The notes beneath the pieces were generated by a model. That model did no database searches. It was not told the origin of the DNA and was given only the letters and a program-made list of their open reading frames with translations. A DNA stretch of 64,000 nucleotides from Psychrobacter sp. FDAARGOS_221 (GTDB lineage Bacteria > Pseudomonadota > Gammaproteobacteria > Pseudomonadales > Moraxellaceae), in contig NZ_NWFK02000001.1 of the NCBI RefSeq assembly GCF_002313155.2, positions 744,001-808,000 on the forward strand, read 5' to 3'. Of this stretch, positions 37,179-46,108 are shown one piece after another (the first letter of the stretch is position 1; every line of letters starts with the position of its first letter). The position numbers and the translations under genes are program-made.

Positions 37179-37203
37179 GGAGCGTGTTCTAGCAACACGC
37201 TCC
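37179..37203. terminator. Terminator between DUF2939 gene and cinA
   Basis: A perfect 10-bp stem GGAGCGTGTT / AACACGCTCC, loop ctagc, followed by seven T; an A-rich 5' side gives weaker action on the minus strand. Confidence 0.9.
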
Positions 37204-37280
37204 TTTTTTTGGTACTAACTATTAAACATTTAAAGTTATAAGTTTTATGATAACTCTATTGCGTTAACACTCTTATAGGT

Positions 37281-38465
37281 TTAAGACTTATAAGCCTGCA
37301 AAAACAGATATATCGCTGTCTTAGCAGCTCGGATATGTACTGCCTGTCGATCACCAATAAAGGCGCGCTCAATCACTGAGGTTTTACCATTCACGCACAA
37401 ACCAATAAAGAAGGTTTTGGTCGTCTTACCGGAAGCCGTACTGGCTGAAGGTAAGTCATGACAATGGAACAGGCCAATCGCATTGCTTAACTGTCCATCA
37501 TTTACAAATTGCGCAAAGCTGTCTTCGACCATCTGCTGATTGAGTGGCGGCTGCATACGCTTGATGGCACTGAGTTGGACATTATCGTTGGCATCGTCCC
37601 AGTGTAATACTTTATGAGTCAAATAAGCAGTTGTATTGACTTCTAGCACACCAAAGTCGGCAATCTGTTGCTGTCCGAGCACTTGCTCTAGACTTTCATT
37701 ATCTTCACTATATAAGTGATCGGCCAAATGCTGCTTAATGTCATCAATAACCGGGATAAACTGAGCCTCGGCCTGCTGCTCACTATTTGCTTTAACCGAT
37801 AAGCGTACAGTGACCTCACCAATATTGGCATAAGGCGCAACTGACACTGCGCCTTGATTGCTAATCAAGTCTTTTAAACTATCGGCTACAGTCGACTCAC
37901 CAATACCGCCGAACTTAAGATATTTAGAGTACAGCTTGGTACGGTCGCCTAGCAGCTCATCTAATACTGGCTTAAGCTCATGCTCAAACATGTATTTCAT
38001 TTCTCTTGGCGGCCCAGGCAACACCGCATAATAGGTCTGTTGATGCTGATATAAAAAGCCAACCGCTAGTCCGACGTCATTTTTTAATAATTGACTGCCC
38101 TCAATGGTATTGGCCTGTCTTTTGTTAGCAGCTACTAAAGACTCATGTCTGTCTTTAAATAACTCTAGTATCTTTGCCTCTGCATCAGGATCTAATACCA
38201 ACTTAGCGCCTGTAAATTCAGCAATGGCATCTTTGGTTAAGTCATCATCAGTAGGCCCTAACCCACCACAGCAGACGATTAAGTCTGAACGTGCGCTGGC
38301 GATGCTTAACGCATCTTTGACTCGCTCCATGTTGTCACCGACCACGCCCTGAAAATAGACATCAACACCTAAGTCTGCCAGCTCTTGCGCCATATACTGA
38401 GCATTGGTATTGAGAATTTGCCCTAATAATAATTCTGTACCAACGGCAATAATTTCCGCTTTCAT
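37281..38465 (-). CDS. cinA: CinA family protein with degenerate C-terminal domain
   Basis: CinA proteins combine an N-terminal MoaB/Mog-like domain (COG1058, ADP-ribose pyrophosphatase in some members) with a C-terminal NMN deamidase domain (PncC). The N-terminal domain is intact: EIIAVGTELLLGQILNTNAQ, GGLGPTDDDLTKDAIAE and LPGPPREMKYMFE. In the C-terminal domain (about 265-394) the catalytic E-S-C-T-G-G motif expected near residue 275 is replaced by EVNTTAY, and the later T-G-I-A-G-P-G motif is missing, while the end (FIGDRQAVHIRAAKTAIYLFL) still aligns. NMN deamidation is therefore unlikely. GGAG precedes the ATG. Confidence 0.88.
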   Translation of the reverse strand: MKAEIIAVGTELLLGQILNTNAQYMAQELADLGVDVYFQGVVGDNMERVKDALSIASARSDLIVCCGGLGPTDDDLTKDAIAEFTGAKLVLDPDAEAKILELFKDRHESLVAANKRQANTIEGSQLLKNDVGLAVGFLYQHQQTYYAVLPGPPREMKYMFEHELKPVLDELLGDRTKLYSKYLKFGGIGESTVADSLKDLISNQGAVSVAPYANIGEVTVRLSVKANSEQQAEAQFIPVIDDIKQHLADHLYSEDNESLEQVLGQQQIADFGVLEVNTTAYLTHKVLHWDDANDNVQLSAIKRMQPPLNQQMVEDSFAQFVNDGQLSNAIGLFHCHDLPSASTASGKTTKTFFIGLCVNGKTSVIERAFIGDRQAVHIRAAKTAIYLFLQAYKS

Positions 38466-38717
38466 ATTGCGCTCCTGTTTATTTTATTGTTATTCACTAT
38501 TATGATTTGATTCTTATTATCTACTTACTTTACAACAGGTCTGCCTTTGTAGTGTATCGTTTTTTTATTTAAATGGTATTGCAAACAAAAAAAAGACTTA
38601 CCACATCATCAGCGGCAAGCCTTTTTATTTAATCAATTGGGTGTCTACGATTAATCATTATTTGAGTTTAAGCGATATAAACTAGGCTTCATTGAGGCCA
38701 AATTTTAAGCAAAAAAA

Positions 38718-38827
<110 letters not shown>

Positions 38828-39213
38828 AAGCACGTATTATAACCAAAAAATGATTATTATCAAGTGCAAAATTAAAATTAATGCGCCATAGCTACTTTAA
38901 ACTAATCATACTGCTAGTAGCTCAGTATTTTTTAACAGCCTGTATTAACCTCAATAAGCTAATAAAAAACTCTCTAACGCTGATAGTTCTGTGGCGTCAC
39001 GAGTTAGCGTAACATTATTCACAAGCGCTGAACTTACAAGACAGCTAATGCTTGCTACACTCAACTTATGTTGAAATAGCCATATGCTCAAATAGCTATA
39101 CTTAAATAACCCAAGACTCCAATTATCCAAATATTTTGATTAAATAAAACCATAAGACCTATTAATAATAATACTCGATTAACAATAATCATTGATTAAC
39201 AAAGGAATCCATT
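38828..39213. other. Gene-free region between ffs and the SIMPL gene
   Basis: It should contain both divergent promoters. A degenerate 15-bp tandem repeat (three units near GTTGAAATAGCCATA) lies at about 39070-39115, and GATTAACAA is repeated near 39177-39200. No ORF. Confidence 0.4.
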
Positions 39214-39960
39214 ATGAAAACATTAACCTCAAAAAGCTCTAAGTTAACAAAGCTTTTGACCACCGGCACCATGACTGCATTGGCAGCGCTGGCATTAACC
39301 TCTCAAACAGCACAAGCAGAGCCCACTGGTTATAATCAAATTAGCTTTAGCGTTGACGCCTCTCAAGAAGTACAAAATGATGAGGTCACTGCTACTTTAT
39401 ACAAAAAAGCACAGGCCAGCTCACCAAAGTTACTGGCAACTGAGTTAAACAAAGCCATGAATCAGGCAATGAACACTGCCAAGCGTTATCCGAAAGTCAT
39501 TGCAACCACAGGCTCACAAAATACCTATCCTCGTTACGATGATAACGGCAAAATTACAGGTTGGACTGGAACGGTTAGCATTGACCTAAAAAGTAATGAC
39601 TTCGCCAGTGCCAGTGAACTGGTAGCGCAACTACAACAAAACTTAGTGGTGCAAAACATTCAGTTTGGTATTTCTGAGGAAAAGCAAAAGCAGGTTAAAA
39701 AAGAGTTGATTAAAAAAGCATCGCTTGAGTTTAAAGATCAGGCAAAATCATTGACAGAAACTTGGGATATGAGCGGTTACCAAGTGGTTAATGTATCCAT
39801 TAATAGCAATGGCGGCTACTACCCTCGCCCAGTGATGATGATGCGTGACTCGGCAGCGACAAAAAGCAGCGCACCACCGGCTCAAAGCTTTGAAGGCGGC
39901 AACAGCCGTTTGAGCGTTACTGCTAATGGCACCATTGAGCTTATTCCTTGGATGCAGTAG
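39214..39960 (+). CDS. Periplasmic SIMPL domain protein (DUF541)
   Basis: The 248-residue product has a Sec signal peptide (Lys-rich start, hydrophobic 19-33, likely cleavage after AQA). The mature part matches the SIMPL/DUF541 family: ISFSVDASQEVQNDEVTATLY near the start and NGTIELIP at the end; the family forms ring-like periplasmic or outer-membrane-linked proteins (for example YggE, BP26). E. coli YggE is linked to oxidative-stress resistance. AAAGGA is nine bases before the ATG. Monocistronic with a terminator. Confidence 0.85.
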   Translation: MKTLTSKSSKLTKLLTTGTMTALAALALTSQTAQAEPTGYNQISFSVDASQEVQNDEVTATLYKKAQASSPKLLATELNKAMNQAMNTAKRYPKVIATTGSQNTYPRYDDNGKITGWTGTVSIDLKSNDFASASELVAQLQQNLVVQNIQFGISEEKQKQVKKELIKKASLEFKDQAKSLTETWDMSGYQVVNVSINSNGGYYPRPVMMMRDSAATKSSAPPAQSFEGGNSRLSVTANGTIELIPWMQ

Positions 39961-40054
39961 TCCAGGCATTGATTTAAACCCTGCTAGTATTTTTTATAAC
40001 AAATAGTATCTATAGCAAATACTCATCTCTAACAGAAAATCTCATTCAACAAAA

Positions 40055-40082
40055 AGCCCCAGTATCAATGGATACCGGGGCT
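40055..40082. terminator. Terminator between SIMPL gene and glnA
   Basis: Stem AGCCCC-a-GTATC / GATAC-c-GGGGCT with one mismatch, A-run before and eight T after; can serve both convergent genes. Confidence 0.88.
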
Positions 40083-40148
40083 TTTTTTTATCTATGTTAT
40101 AACTAACACTAGCGGTTTAAAACTAAGTAGGTCTAAACCAAAAGCTGA

Positions 40149-41558
40149 TTAGCAGCTGTAGTACATATCAAATTCAACAGGATGTACAGTGGTGTTTAGA
40201 CGGCGTACTTCTTCTGTTTTCAGCTCGATGAAAGCATCTAACATATCTTTAGTGAATACATCGCCTTTTAACAAGAAGTCGTGATCGTCTTTAAGTGCTT
40301 GTAGAGCCACCTCTAAGTTCTCAGCAACGGTTGGGATAGAACCTTCTTCTTCTGGCGGTAAGTCATATAAGTTCTTATCTGCAGCATCACCTGGGTGCAG
40401 TTTGTTCTGGATACCGTCAAGGCCGGCCATTAGTAGCGCAGCAAAGGCTAAGTATGGGTTAGCAGTTGGATCAGGGAAGCGGGCTTCAACACGCACACCT
40501 TTTGGTGAGGTAACGTATGGGATTCGGATAGAAGCCGAGCGGTTACGCGCTGAGTAAGCCAACATGATAGGCGCTTCATAATGAGGTACTAGACGCTTAT
40601 AGCTGTTGGTTGATGGGTTTACAATAGCGTTCAAAGCGCGGGCATGCTTGATGATACCGCCAATGAAGTATAACGCCGACTCTGATAGACCTGCGTATTC
40701 GTCACCCGCAAAGGTGTTAACGCCGTCTTTAGAGATTGACATATGCACGTGCATACCTGAACCATTATCACCAACCATAGGTTTTGGCATAAAGGTCGCA
40801 GTTTTACCAAACTGATGCGCAACGTTATGTACCACATATTTAAATTGTTGTACTTCGTCCGCTTTACGAACCATCGTGTTAAATGACACACCAATTTCTG
40901 ACTGACATGAGGCAACTTCGTGGTGATGTACTTCAACACGGTCTGGACCCATAATGTCTTCTAAGCGCTCACACATAACTGCACGAAGATCCTGTGCGCT
41001 GTCCACTGGAGGTACTGGGAAATAGCCGCCTTTTACGCGTGGACGGTGACCCATGTTGCCCCACTCATAGTCATTATTGGTTGACCATGCTGCTTCTTCA
41101 GCAGTGATTTTTGAGGTTGAGCCAGACATATCAACTGACCATTTCACATCGTCAAATACGAAGAATTCTGGCTCTGGACCAAAGTATGCAGTATCACCGA
41201 TACCCGTTGATTTTAAATACTCTTCAGCACGACGCGCGATTGAACGTGGGTCACGGTCATAGCCTTGCATTGTGGTTGGCTCAATGATGTCACAAGTCAC
41301 AACCACTGTGGTTGCATCAAAGAACGGGTCGATAAATGCGGTTTCTGGATCTGGGCGTAAGATCATGTCTGAGGCTTCAATGCCTTTCCAGCCAGCGACA
41401 GATGATCCATCAAACATTTTGCCGTCTTCTAGGACATCTTCATCAATGGTTGAGGCAGGATAACTGATATGCTGCTCTTTACCGATGGTGTCGGTAAAAC
41501 GAAAGTCAACCCATTTGGCGTTAGACTCTTTGATTAGATCGAATAATTTGTTTGACAT
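40149..41558 (-). CDS. glnA: Glutamine synthetase, type I
   Basis: Makes glutamine from glutamate, ammonia and ATP; the main ammonia-assimilation enzyme. The 469 residues match GSI-beta length (468 in E. coli). Typical segments are [58 protein letters not shown] and, near the C-terminus, [10 protein letters not shown] with the tyrosine that GlnE adenylylates. The frame extends five residues to an ATG at 41573, but GAGAGG overlapping that codon is placed correctly for the ATG at 41558, so the shorter start is chosen. Regulation by nitrogen is suggested by a sigma-54 promoter at 41946-41961. Confidence 0.97.
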   Translation of the reverse strand: MSNKLFDLIKESNAKWVDFRFTDTIGKEQHISYPASTIDEDVLEDGKMFDGSSVAGWKGIEASDMILRPDPETAFIDPFFDATTVVVTCDIIEPTTMQGYDRDPRSIARRAEEYLKSTGIGDTAYFGPEPEFFVFDDVKWSVDMSGSTSKITAEEAAWSTNNDYEWGNMGHRPRVKGGYFPVPPVDSAQDLRAVMCERLEDIMGPDRVEVHHHEVASCQSEIGVSFNTMVRKADEVQQFKYVVHNVAHQFGKTATFMPKPMVGDNGSGMHVHMSISKDGVNTFAGDEYAGLSESALYFIGGIIKHARALNAIVNPSTNSYKRLVPHYEAPIMLAYSARNRSASIRIPYVTSPKGVRVEARFPDPTANPYLAFAALLMAGLDGIQNKLHPGDAADKNLYDLPPEEEGSIPTVAENLEVALQALKDDHDFLLKGDVFTKDMLDAFIELKTEEVRRLNTTVHPVEFDMYYSC

Positions 41559-41945
41559 TGTATGCCTCTCCATTAATTGTTCACAAAACGACTTTGTGAC
41601 GGGTGTATAAGCGAAACTGGTTTTAAAAATGAATATGCTGTACTTTGGCTTAGCGCTTTATTGTTATCAATACTATGGTGTTATAAACGTTATCACATAT
41701 AAAAGTATTTCGTTTTATGGCTTATGGCGTTATAAGAAGTATAGCGTTGAACAAATTGGTACATCATTTATATTTTATCAAAAATCAGTATAGGTGACAG
41801 TGGTTTAAAATCCTAGTATTAATTTAAAATCATACTGGCTTCAATGGCTGTCATTTAACTCACATTTAACTAACTGGCATCTGATACGGATTGATTTAAT
41901 AACGGTACAGTGAATATACATTAATAACCAAGTTATAAATGATAT

Positions 41946-41961
41946 TGCAAATGGCGTGCCA
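41946..41961 (-). promoter_or_regulatory. Sigma-54 (-24/-12) promoter for glnA
   Basis: Minus strand TGGCACGCCATTTGCA matches the RpoN consensus TGGCAC-N5-TTGCA exactly. Transcription would start near 41935, giving a leader of about 375 nt before glnA. In that leader I see no convincing ORF. Confidence 0.75.
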
Positions 41962-42244
41962 ATTTAAAAAAATAAGGACCAAAAGTAAAAATAAGCGTCA
42001 AAATTAATTTAAAAAACAATCTAAAACAATCAATAAAAGACTTAGCCACTGTTTTGTATTAAATTATTGCACCACAGACAGCCTTCATTTGCAAAACCAT
42101 GGCTGAAACTAAGTTTTTGCATGAAATAAGCAGCTGACCGAGTTGGTTAAACCCTCTGGATATCTATCAATTTGGTTGAACCATTATGGTCTATATATAG
42201 TATAGTTCAAAATAGGGCAAAATCAGGCGCTAGATTAACTAATT

Positions 42245-42261
42245 TGCACTATTATTGTGCA
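42245..42261. promoter_or_regulatory. NtrC-like enhancer site
   Basis: TGCACTATTATTGTGCA has the 17-bp dyad TGCAC-N7-GTGCA of NtrC sites. It lies about 285 bp upstream of the -24 element and about 150 bp before trpG. Confidence 0.55.
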
Positions 42262-42410
42262 CTGTATGTAACAAGTTTTCTATTTTAGTGCATACGCTTT
42301 TTTTAAATTACGGAAAACCGGCCTAAATCAACAGCATCAATATCACAAAACAATGATTTTATGCTGACAATTATTGCCCACTGACAATGACATATTAGTG
42401 ACAACCCGCT

Positions 42411-42986
42411 ATGATCTTATTATTAGATAACTATGACAGCTTTACTTACAATATCGTACAATATCTGCAGCAGCTTGGCGGAACGGTTAAGGTATGCACC
42501 AATGACAGTGTTGGGCTAGATGATATTGCTGCACTACAGCCACAGGCGATTGTATTGGGCCCAGGACCGGGTACGCCTGATGAAGCGGGTATTACCCTAG
42601 CCTGTATCGAGCACTTTGCCGACAAGCTACCATTACTGGGCATTTGCCTCGGTCATCAAGCCATCGCCCAAGTATTTGGCGCACGCGTTATATCGGCAGC
42701 ACAGATTATGCACGGCCGCATCTCACAGGTACATCACGATCAGCAAGGGGTGTTTAAGGATTTACCCAATCCAACCCATTTTACCCGCTACCACTCATTG
42801 ATTGTCGATCCTCACAGCTTGCCTGATACATTTCATATTAGTGGCTGGACGGATCAAGATGAGATTATGGCCATCCGTCATAAACACTTGCCTATAGAGG
42901 GCGTGCAATTTCATCCTGAATCGATTTTAAGCGATGCTGGATTACAATTATTGAATAACTTTTTGCAAGCACATAACCTAGTGTAA
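42411..42986 (+). CDS. trpG: Anthranilate synthase glutamine amidotransferase subunit
   Basis: Supplies ammonia from glutamine for anthranilate synthesis; in many bacteria the same subunit also serves p-aminobenzoate synthesis (pabA). The class I amidotransferase triad is visible: Cys79 in LLGICLGHQ and His/Glu in GVQFHPES. The N-terminus MILLLDNYDSFTYN is diagnostic. 191 aa. No Shine-Dalgarno is evident. It leads a trpG-trpD-trpC cluster; trpE is not in the window, as usual in this family. Confidence 0.93.
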   Translation: MILLLDNYDSFTYNIVQYLQQLGGTVKVCTNDSVGLDDIAALQPQAIVLGPGPGTPDEAGITLACIEHFADKLPLLGICLGHQAIAQVFGARVISAAQIMHGRISQVHHDQQGVFKDLPNPTHFTRYHSLIVDPHSLPDTFHISGWTDQDEIMAIRHKHLPIEGVQFHPESILSDAGLQLLNNFLQAHNLV

Positions 42987-43072
42987 GGTGTGCGATGACT
43001 TGCAATAAACGCCAATCAGTATTAGATTGACTGACCTAACCCATCAACCGACAACGATAAGTTTATAACACT

Positions 43073-44188
43073 ATGACAAATGACGCTGCTCTAAGAACAT
43101 CTGATTTAAGTGATGAACAAATCCACGACATCTTGACCACTGCTTTAGGGCGTATCCTGCGCCGTATTGACTTAACACAGCAAGAGATGCGACAAATCAT
43201 GACCATTATTATGGATGGTCGCTGTCCTGATGCCATGATGGGTGCCCTACTGACCGGGCTAAATATGAAAAGTGAGTCTATTGATGAGATTACCGCATCC
43301 GCCAGTGTGATGCTTGATTTTGCCAATACCATTGAGCCCAAAGGTCGTCAAAACTTGGTTGATATTGTCGGTACGGGCGGTGATGGCAGCAACTTATTTA
43401 ACGTCTCAACCGCTTCTGCATTTGTAGCAGCAGCTGCCGGTGCCACAGTCGCCAAACATGGTAACCGAGGCGTCTCTTCTAAATCAGGTAGCTCAGACTT
43501 ATTAGAGCAAGCTGGCCTCGATCTGAGTATTACCCCTGACCAAGCACGTCAATGTATTGAGCAGATGGGTATCGGCTTTTTGTTTGCCCCCAATCACCAC
43601 ACTGCGATGAAGCATGCCATCCCTGTTCGCCGTGCTTTAAAAGTACGCACTATTTTTAACATCCTAGGTCCATTGACCAACCCTGCCGGTGTTAAAAATC
43701 TAGTGGTTGGTGTATTCACTGATAATATGTGTGAACCGCTTGCCCACGTATTCAAAAATCTTGGCGCTGAGCATGTGATGGTTGTCGGCTCAAAAGATCG
43801 CCTTGATGAAATCAGTCTGGCGACTAGCACCAAAGTGGCTGAGCTAAAAGATGGCGAAGTGAGCGTCTATGATATCTACCCTGAAGATGCGGGTATTGAG
43901 TCGCAAACTTTGGTTGGCTTAGAAGTTAGTTCATCAGAAAAAAGCTTACAATTGATTCAGTCAGCCTTATCTGGAGCTGATAGCAATGACTTTGGCATTC
44001 CTCAAAATGTAGTAAACAAAGCGCGTGACATGATTGCGTTAAATGCGGGTGCCGCCATCTATGTGTCAGGACTTGCCAGCAATCTGCCGAATGGGGTTAA
44101 TCAGGCACAAACCATTCTGCAAAGAGGTGATGCGCTACAAAAAATGCAGCAATTGGCTGAATTTACCCAAACCTTTAATCGCAATTAG
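43073..44188 (+). CDS. trpD: Anthranilate phosphoribosyltransferase
   Basis: Joins anthranilate with PRPP, the second step of the tryptophan branch. The PRPP/Mg motif VGTGGDGSNLFNVST, KHGNRGVSSKSGSSDLLE and FNILGPLTNPA are all present. 371 aa, about 20 longer than usual because of an N-terminal extension (1-25). It lies 86 bases after trpG and 90 before trpC. Confidence 0.96.
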   Translation: MTNDAALRTSDLSDEQIHDILTTALGRILRRIDLTQQEMRQIMTIIMDGRCPDAMMGALLTGLNMKSESIDEITASASVMLDFANTIEPKGRQNLVDIVGTGGDGSNLFNVSTASAFVAAAAGATVAKHGNRGVSSKSGSSDLLEQAGLDLSITPDQARQCIEQMGIGFLFAPNHHTAMKHAIPVRRALKVRTIFNILGPLTNPAGVKNLVVGVFTDNMCEPLAHVFKNLGAEHVMVVGSKDRLDEISLATSTKVAELKDGEVSVYDIYPEDAGIESQTLVGLEVSSSEKSLQLIQSALSGADSNDFGIPQNVVNKARDMIALNAGAAIYVSGLASNLPNGVNQAQTILQRGDALQKMQQLAEFTQTFNRN

Positions 44189-44278
44189 TGGTTGGTAAAA
44201 GTTACTTACCCAAATATGAACCAAATTAATAATTAATAACGACTGAAATAACCAAACTATCTGATTAACGAGCCAATT

Positions 44279-45142
44279 ATGACGCAGGATGCCATCCCCT
44301 CAATTTTACAAAAGATTGTTAATACCAAGCAGCAAGAAGTTGCACAGGCCAAAGCGGTTAAAGACATAGCGACTATTAAGGCTGAAGCCGAACAACTACT
44401 GGCTTCTGGCTCAGCACCGAGACGTGGTTTTGCCAATGCCTTAATTGCCAAGCAACAGGTTTCAAAGCCAGCTATTATTGCTGAGGTAAAAAAGGCCTCT
44501 CCTTCAAAAGGGATTATCTCGCCCAACTTTCAGCCAGCGTTAACCGCTGAACAGTATCAAGATGCTGGCGCTGCCTGTTTGTCAGTATTAACCGATGAGC
44601 AGTACTTCCAAGGTCATTCGCAGTATCTTGAGCAGGCCAAAGCCGCTTGCCAGCTGCCGGTTTTACGCAAAGACTTCATGATTGATCCGTATCAGATTTA
44701 TGAGTCTTACTTGATGGGTGCAGACTGTATCTTATTGATTGTCGCCTGCTTAGATCAGCCTACATTACAGCAGCTGCATCAAGTGGCTTGTGATTTAGGG
44801 CTTGATGTACTGATCGAAGTACATACTCAGCAAGAGCTTGAGCGCGCGCTGCAATTGCCTGATTCAGTGCACAACATCTATGGTATTAATAACCGAGATC
44901 TCAACACCTTTAATACCGACCTGCAAACCTCCATTAAATTAAAAGCAGTGCTCGACAGTAATGCTTCTGAAGCTGCCACCCAGCCAAGACTGCTGGTGAC
45001 CGAAAGCGGTATTCATAGCACTGAAGATATGCAACTGATGTTAGACAATGACATTGATTGCTTCTTAATTGGTGAGCAGTTTATGAAGACCGATAATCCG
45101 GGTGCGACGTTGGCCAACTTACTCAACAGCTTAACCAAATAG
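44279..45142 (+). CDS. trpC: Indole-3-glycerol phosphate synthase
   Basis: Closes the indole ring of the tryptophan pathway; TIM barrel. The catalytic-region motifs are EVKKASPSKGIISPNF, LRKDFMIDPYQIYES, IEVHTQQELERAL, INNRDLNTF and ESGIHS. It is monofunctional (no trpF fusion), 287 aa. The weak ribosome site is ACGAG. An Smr gene follows in the same direction after 91 bases. Confidence 0.96.
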   Translation: MTQDAIPSILQKIVNTKQQEVAQAKAVKDIATIKAEAEQLLASGSAPRRGFANALIAKQQVSKPAIIAEVKKASPSKGIISPNFQPALTAEQYQDAGAACLSVLTDEQYFQGHSQYLEQAKAACQLPVLRKDFMIDPYQIYESYLMGADCILLIVACLDQPTLQQLHQVACDLGLDVLIEVHTQQELERALQLPDSVHNIYGINNRDLNTFNTDLQTSIKLKAVLDSNASEAATQPRLLVTESGIHSTEDMQLMLDNDIDCFLIGEQFMKTDNPGATLANLLNSLTK

Positions 45143-45233
45143 CTGACCATATAACTTAACCAAACAACTCAGAACTCGTTATTAATACAAACTATTTAAC
45201 CCATTCAATACACATTAAAATAAGGTAATCATT

Positions 45234-45965
45234 ATGGCAAACTCTCTGTTTTCCAAAGAAATGCAAGACCAACTCAAAGAGCTTAAAAGCGAATTGAGCA
45301 AAGGTCGCCCTACTTCACCTAATGATCCTGAGAATGAAAAACCAACGGATCCGGTAGCCCTACCAACCAAAAAACAAGTAGAAAAAACTGTTAAGCAGCT
45401 AGACAGTGAACATATCGATGATGATAAAGTCTTGTTTATGCAAGCGATGGCTGGTGTGCAACCCATCAAAGACAACAACACCGTATCAGAGATTGCTAAG
45501 CCTAAAGTCACCAAACCAGATGCAGCTACCCTATCTAAACGTGCTGCTGCCCAAGGTGAAGACTCTGACTCATTAGAGGCTGGCTTGTCTGATATGCAGG
45601 CACTATTAAACCCAGTAAGCGGTGATGCTTATCTGGTTTATAAAAACCCAACTCTACAGAACAAAGTGTTTAATCAGCTAAAACAAGGCAAATTACGCTG
45701 GTATGATGCGGTAGATATTCATGGCTGCACTATTGATGAAGCCCGTGAAGCGATGACAACGTTAATTGCTCAGGCCAAAACCAACAACGAATCAGTGGTA
45801 AAAATCGTACATGGTAAAGGCTCTGATGCAGTATTAAAGACTTGCGTAAACGGCTGGCTACGTCAATTACCTGAAGTGCTTGGCTTTTGCTCAGCGCCCC
45901 CAAAAGATGGCGGTAACGGCGCAGTATTGGTATTGTTAAAAAAGAATAAAAACCTAGATGCTTAA
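45234..45965 (+). CDS. Smr (small MutS-related) domain protein
   Basis: Smr domains are DNA- or RNA-nicking endonuclease folds; E. coli SmrA/SmrB act on DNA or on collided-ribosome mRNA. The N-terminal half (1-125) is charged and low in structure, with LFMQAMAGVQPIK typical of YfcN/SmrB-like proteins. The Smr domain (about 150-240) has DIHGCTIDEAREAM, where the usual DLHG-type Leu is Ile, and VKIVHGKGS, then the C-terminal SAPPKDGGNGAVLVLLKK. AAGG precedes the ATG. It ends the trp transcript, with a terminator. Confidence 0.88.
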   Translation: MANSLFSKEMQDQLKELKSELSKGRPTSPNDPENEKPTDPVALPTKKQVEKTVKQLDSEHIDDDKVLFMQAMAGVQPIKDNNTVSEIAKPKVTKPDAATLSKRAAAQGEDSDSLEAGLSDMQALLNPVSGDAYLVYKNPTLQNKVFNQLKQGKLRWYDAVDIHGCTIDEAREAMTTLIAQAKTNNESVVKIVHGKGSDAVLKTCVNGWLRQLPEVLGFCSAPPKDGGNGAVLVLLKKNKNLDA

Positions 45966-46045
45966 TTAACGAGTCACTTTGAAAACTTGATAATTTAAGT
46001 CAGATAACTGTCTATAAAATAAGTGCTTATCAAAAAAAATAAAAA

Positions 46046-46070
46046 AGAACACGATCTAAGATCGTGTTCT
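46046..46070. terminator. Bidirectional terminator between Smr gene and MscS gene
   Basis: AGAACACGATC-taa-GATCGTGTTCT, a perfect 11-bp stem with A-run before and T-run after. Confidence 0.92.
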
Positions 46071-46108
46071 TTTTTTATGCTCTTTTTCTTATGTTAAGCA
46101 GCTTATGA

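Noticed and set aside
41574..41935. Possible leader peptides in the glnA leader (for example a 24-residue ORF)
   Set aside because: None has a Shine-Dalgarno or meaningful composition; not reported as genes.
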